Part shown: piece by piece, positions 7,841-12,287 of the stretch
Numbering within the stretch: the stretch's first letter is position 1
Layout of the letters: each line of letters begins with the position of its first letter
Source of the DNA: Microbacterium sp.
Lineage (GTDB): Bacteria > Actinomycetota > Actinomycetes > Actinomycetales > Microbacteriaceae
Length of the DNA: 12,287 nucleotides
Direction: 5' to 3'
Assembly: GCF_003248605.1 (NCBI RefSeq)
Contig: NZ_QFPF01000074.1
Coordinates: 1-12,287 of the forward strand
Notes under the pieces: generated by a model
Told to the model about the DNA's origin: nothing
The model's input: only the letters and a program-made list of their open reading frames with translations
Database searches by the model: none
Position numbers and translations under genes: made by a program

Positions 7841-8964
7841 GACGACACCTGCCGCCGCCCGACCCGCGCCCCGATGCGCGTGACGATCTCGTAATTGATG
7901 GTGCCGGCGGCATCCGCCCAGTCGTCGGCGGCGGGCACCCCGAGCGTCGGATCGCCGAACAGCACGACCTCGTCGCCGACCGCGACGGGGGTGTCGCCGA
8001 CGTCGACGACGAACTGGTCCATCGCGATGCGGCCGGCCACGACGAAGCGGTGCCCCGCGATCGACACGGGCCCCCGCCCCGACGCCTGCCGCGGCACGCC
8101 GTCGGCGTACCCGAGGGGCACGAGGGCGAGCGTCGTCGCCGCGGAGGTGCGGTAGTCGTACCCGTACGACACGCCCTGGCCGGCCGGCACCCGGCGCACC
8201 GCGGCGACCGACGCGCGCAGCGTCATCGCGGGCCGCAGCCCCAGCGAGGCCGACGAGCGACCGGCGAACGGCGAGAGCCCGTACAGGCCGATGCCGATGC
8301 GCACGCAGTTCATGCGCGCCGCAGGCAGAGCGATCGCCGCGTTCGTGGCCGCGATGTGCCGCAGCGGCGGGGTGAGTCCCGCGGCCGCGGCGGCGACCAC
8401 TCCCCGCTCGAACGCCTCGACGGCGGCGAGATCCTCGGCCTCGGAGGCGTTCGAGAGATGACTGAACAGCCCCACGACCCGCACCCGCCCGATGCGCTCG
8501 AGCCGGGCGGCCTCGGCGCACACCATGGCCCAGTCGGCCGGCGCGATGCCGTTGCGCGCGAGACCGGTCTCGAGCTTGAGGTGCACGCCCACGGGGCGGT
8601 CGGCGGATGCTGCCGCACCGGCTTGCAGCAGCTGGTCGATGTTGGAGATGCCGAGCTCGATACCCAGCGAGGCGGCCTCGGCGAACGACGCGCCGGGGGC
8701 GTGCAGCCACGCGAGGATGGGAGCGTAGATGCCCGCGCGGCGCAGCGCGAGCGCCTCGGCGATGTCGGCGACACCCAGGCGGGTCGCGCCGCCCTCGAGG
8801 GCAGCGATCGCCGCGCGCGCGGCGCCGTGGCCGTACCCGTCGGCCTTGACGACGGCGATGATCTCGTCGACGCCGGTGAGGCGTCGCAGGTGCCGGGTGT
8901 TGGCGGTGATCGACCCGACGTCGATCGTCGCCTCGCGCATGACTCCGGCGGGCAGCCGGCTCAC
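7837..8964 (-). CDS. alr: Alanine racemase
   Basis: This 375-aa PLP enzyme interconverts L- and D-alanine for peptidoglycan. The PLP lysine is Lys40 in AVVKADGYGHG, and the opposite catalytic base is Tyr267 in GQGVSYGYDY. Other family segments are HLKLETGLARNG (128-139), FSHLSNA (167-173), VRIGIGLYG (221-229), LGYADGVPR and GRIAMDQFVVD (311-321). The ending TINYEIVTRIGARV is typical. The chosen start is GTG at 8964, overlapping the acpS stop as GTGA; ATG at residue 9 is an alternative because alanine racemases often begin about there. It sits with glmS and acpS in an envelope-precursor block. Confidence 0.97.
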   Translation of the reverse strand: MSRLPAGVMREATIDVGSITANTRHLRRLTGVDEIIAVVKADGYGHGAARAAIAALEGGATRLGVADIAEALALRRAGIYAPILAWLHAPGASFAEAASLGIELGISNIDQLLQAGAAASADRPVGVHLKLETGLARNGIAPADWAMVCAEAARLERIGRVRVVGLFSHLSNASEAEDLAAVEAFERGVVAAAAAGLTPPLRHIAATNAAIALPAARMNCVRIGIGLYGLSPFAGRSSASLGLRPAMTLRASVAAVRRVPAGQGVSYGYDYRTSAATTLALVPLGYADGVPRQASGRGPVSIAGHRFVVAGRIAMDQFVVDVGDTPVAVGDEVVLFGDPTLGVPAADDWADAAGTINYEIVTRIGARVGRRQVSS

Positions 8965-9389
8965 GAGCGCTCCTCCCAGTCCGCTCCCGCGAACCGCACC
9001 TGGAAGCGGCGATCGGCGGGCTCCGCGCCGAGCACCGGCGCGGCCTCGGCGACGACGTAGGCCGTGGCGAATCCCGCGTCGTGGCTCATCGAGAGATGGA
9101 TCGTGGTGATGCCGCGTGCCGCCACGACCTCGGCGGTCGAGCCCGCGAGCGTGAACCAGGGGCGACCGGACTCCTCGGGGGTGACTTCGATCTCGGTCCA
9201 GTGCACGCCGTCGGATCCGCCCAGTGCCTTGATGAGCGCCTCTTTGGCGGCGTACCGCGCGGCCAGGGACCGCGGGCGCAGCGCCCGCTCGGCGGGCGAG
9301 AAGAGCCGCTCGAGCAGGCGTGGGGTGCGCTCGATCGTGCGCTCGAAGCGCGGGATGTCGACGAGGTCGACGCCGATGCCGACGATCAT
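8961..9389 (-). CDS. acpS: Holo-[acyl-carrier-protein] synthase AcpS
   Basis: This 142-aa enzyme moves 4'-phosphopantetheine from CoA to a serine of acyl carrier protein or fatty acid synthase. GIGVDLVDI (4-12) holds the metal ligand Asp8, and RYAAKEALIKALGG (45-58) holds Glu50 and the FxxKEAxxK-like signature with Tyr in place of Phe. IHLSMSHDAGFATAYVV closes the fold. The length is slightly above the usual 120-130. The ATG at 9389 is 6 nt after the glmS stop; the Shine-Dalgarno is weak, so coupling to glmS translation is likely. Confidence 0.95.
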   Translation of the reverse strand: MIVGIGVDLVDIPRFERTIERTPRLLERLFSPAERALRPRSLAARYAAKEALIKALGGSDGVHWTEIEVTPEESGRPWFTLAGSTAEVVAARGITTIHLSMSHDAGFATAYVVAEAAPVLGAEPADRRFQVRFAGADWEERS

Positions 9390-9395
9390 CGGACG

Positions 9396-11252
<1,857 letters not shown>

Positions 11253-11259
11253 GCGATCG

Positions 11260-11265
11260 AGTGTA
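11260..11265 (-). promoter_or_regulatory. Leaderless -10 box (TACACT) for glmS and the downstream operon
   Basis: On the minus strand TACACT is followed by 7 nt and the glmS ATG. The -35 position falls in the arm of the inverted repeat at 11272-11284, where no TTGACA-like hexamer is visible. Confidence 0.6.
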
Positions 11266-11271
11266 AGCGGC

Positions 11272-11326
11272 GGATGCTGTGGCCACCGTGTGCGGCGCAT
11301 CCGGGCGCGGCGGGGCCACAGCATCC
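11272..11326. repeat. Perfect 13-bp inverted repeat upstream of glmS
   Basis: GGATGCTGTGGCC (11272-11284) and GGCCACAGCATCC (11314-11326) are exact complements with a 29-bp spacer. The glmS-proximal arm covers the expected -35 region, so it may be an operator. It could also be a terminator protecting glmS from transcription out of the IS or of a former upstream gene. There is no U-tract. Confidence 0.75.
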
Positions 11327-11340
11327 CGCGTCGTCGCCTG

Positions 11341-11883
11341 CTAGGGCGTGTCTCCTAACCGTTTGAGCCAGAGGGTGATGGCTCTGAGGACTGCTCCGCC
11401 GCGGTAGGTGAGGGCGAGTTTGTCGTATCTGGTGGCGAGTCCGCGCCATTGCTTGTCTTCGTTGAAGCCGCGTTCGACGACGTTGCGGCCCTTGTAGTCC
11501 TCGAGGTCGTAGCTGACAGGTCGGCCGCCGCGAGAGCCACGGCGCTGACGGTGTCCTTGCTGATCGGATGGCTCGGGGATCACAGCGACGATGCCGCGGT
11601 CGCGGAGATGCTGCCGGATCGCTCGGGATGAGTACGCCTTGTCGCCGCGGACGCGGTCCGGTCTGGAGCGGGGCCTGCCCGGTCCGCGCCGGCCGACTCT
11701 GAGGTGATCCATGAGCACCGGGAACATCGGCGCATCACCGGCCTGGCCGGGACCGACGAGCACGACCAGCGGCAGCCCCCGGCCGTCGACGAGGTGATGG
11801 ATCTTCGTGCTCAATCCGCCGCGTGACCGGCCAATCGCGTGATCAGGCGGCTCCTCGCGCAGATTCTTGTAACTCGATAGAGC
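11341..11883 (-). CDS. IS5-family transposase, C-terminal part (OrfB)
   Basis: This second-frame segment of 180 residues carries the rest of the DDE catalytic core: DHAIGRSRGGLSTKIHHLVD, VRGDKAYSSR with the second Asp, and the glutamate in NVVERGFNEDKQW, followed by RYDKLA and ITLWLKRLG. In a fused protein of 298 aa the triad would be Asp100, Asp199 and Glu255. It has no convincing start of its own; reaching it from OrfA needs a +1 (or -2) shift near 11883-11887. The TAG stop uses the terminal TA of the element plus one flanking base. Confidence 0.88.
   Translation of the reverse strand, partial: ALSSYKNLREEPPDHAIGRSRGGLSTKIHHLVDGRGLPLVVLVGPGQAGDAPMFPVLMDHLRVGRRGPGRPRSRPDRVRGDKAYSSRAIRQHLRDRGIVAVIPEPSDQQGHRQRRGSRGGRPVSYDLEDYKGRNVVERGFNEDKQWRGLATRYDKLALTYRGGAVLRAITLWLKRLGDTP
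11342..11358. repeat. IS terminal inverted repeat (glmS-proximal end)
   Basis: TAGGGCGTGTCTCCTAA is an exact complement of the far end at 12271-12287, including the TA that is probably target duplication. On the minus strand it encodes the last residues and stop of the transposase. Confidence 0.95.
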
Positions 11884-12238
11884 CCCCTGTGTCGCGCGGG
11901 AGATTCGTCGCGTGCTGATGAGCACGGTTGATGGTGGAGTCCACGCTGACGGCCCAGTCGATCTCGCCCGCGGCGTCCGCGTCAGCGAGGATCTCCGCGT
12001 AGATCCGATCCCAGGTGCCGTCGCCGCTGAACCGGCGATGACGCTTCCACGCCGTCTGCCACGGCCCGAACTCCGCCGGCAGATCACGCCACGGCGAACC
12101 CGTCCGATACCGCCACACGATCCCCTCCACCACCCGACGGTGCTCCTGGAACGGCCGACCGCCCTTGACCGAAGCAATCGGCATCAACGGCTCGATCCGA
12201 GCCCAAGCAGCATCCGAGAGAGTACGAGTACGCGACAC
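11843..12238 (-). CDS. IS5-family transposase, N-terminal part (OrfA), frame-broken
   Basis: This 131-aa product has the DUF4096-type N-terminal domain (LSDAAWARIEPLMP, GGRPFQEHRRVVEGIVWRYRTGSPWRDLP, WKRHRRF) and the first catalytic Asp in VSVDSTINRAHQHATN (Asp100). Up to RDTG (118) it aligns with the expected family order; the last 13 residues before the stop at 11843 are out of frame with the rest of the transposase. GTG at 12238 gives MSRTRTLSD, the usual family start, with AGGAG just upstream; a TTG at 12265 would only add a repeat-end extension. Removing one G from the G5 run at 11883-11887 would join both parts into one frame. Confidence 0.88.
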   Translation of the reverse strand: MSRTRTLSDAAWARIEPLMPIASVKGGRPFQEHRRVVEGIVWRYRTGSPWRDLPAEFGPWQTAWKRHRRFSGDGTWDRIYAEILADADAAGEIDWAVSVDSTINRAHQHATNLPRDTGGSIELQESARGAA

Positions 12239-12270
12239 ACTCCTACCCTGCCCTCGACCCCCCAAGGAGC

Positions 12271-12287
12271 TTAGGAGACACGCCCTA
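12271..12287. repeat. IS terminal inverted repeat (glmS-distal end)
   Basis: TTAGGAGACACGCCCTA is an exact complement of 11342-11358. It lies upstream of the transposase start and ends with the window. Confidence 0.95.

Larger units (their letters stand above)
11342..12287 (-). mobile_element. IS5-family (IS427-like) insertion sequence
   Basis: The ends TAGGGCGTGTCTCCTAA (11342-11358) and TTAGGAGACACGCCCTA (12271-12287) are perfect 17-bp inverted repeats. Their outermost TA on both sides is probably the target duplication, which would leave a 942-bp element with 15-bp ends starting GGGCGTGT. It encodes one DDE transposase in two frames. End sequence, size and target fit the IS427 group as I know it. 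The right end coincides with the window edge, so the far flank is unseen. Confidence 0.95.

Noticed and set aside
11253..11340. glmS ribozyme or other riboswitch upstream of glmS
   Set aside because: The gap is only 88 bp, the likely transcript is leaderless, and the glmS ribozyme is known from Firmicutes; no matching core was seen.

Overview
The window looks like chromosomal DNA from a high-GC actinobacterium, most likely a Microbacteriaceae member close to Microbacterium. The reasons are very high G+C, frequent GTG starts, apparently leaderless TANNNT promoters, groES under CIRCE operators without groEL beside it, and the gene order glmS-acpS-alr-tsaE-tsaB-rimI-tsaD. Genus is inference; no search was run.

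Layout from left to right. Positions 1-873 (-) hold the N-terminal part of a lipoprotein that binds ligand for a branched-chain-amino-acid-type ABC transporter; it runs off the left edge. Next is a RarD/EamA permease (1116-2102, -). A 220-bp gap follows with a duplicated 37-bp repeat and the groES terminator, then groES itself (2323-2631, -). The groES promoter is flanked by two HrcA/CIRCE operators. A methyltransferase with a THUMP-like C-terminus (2790-3977, +) is the only clear + strand gene. It converges on a small membrane protein of DUF4190 type (3988-4467, -).

The rest of the chromosomal part is one long leftward gene train: glmS, acpS, alr, tsaE, tsaB, rimI, tsaD and the DUF4190-like gene. 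Most junctions are 4-bp GTGA/ATGA overlaps, which implies translational coupling. It joins cell-envelope precursor supply (glucosamine-6-phosphate, D-alanine, holo-acyl carrier protein) to t6A tRNA modification (TsaB/TsaD/TsaE) and an N-acetyltransferase.

The train is broken once, between tsaE and tsaB, by about 500 bp of non-coding repeats (6845-7336). They comprise a 21-bp tandem array, two identical 68-bp near-perfect palindromes 164 bp apart, a half copy, and a degenerate 23-bp array, all sharing a CGTTGGGG core. A leaderless-type promoter for tsaB sits directly after them.

At the right edge, 11342-12287 is a full-length IS5-family (IS427-like) insertion sequence with perfect 17-bp ends. 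It lies about 90 bp upstream of glmS in the same orientation. Its transposase is split by one extra G in a G5 run, and its stop codon is completed by flanking DNA.

No defence system, CRISPR array, tRNA or rRNA gene was seen. The strongest non-genic signals are the repeat island in the t6A operon and the octamer GGATGCTG/CAGCATCC, found 14 times across coding and non-coding DNA.
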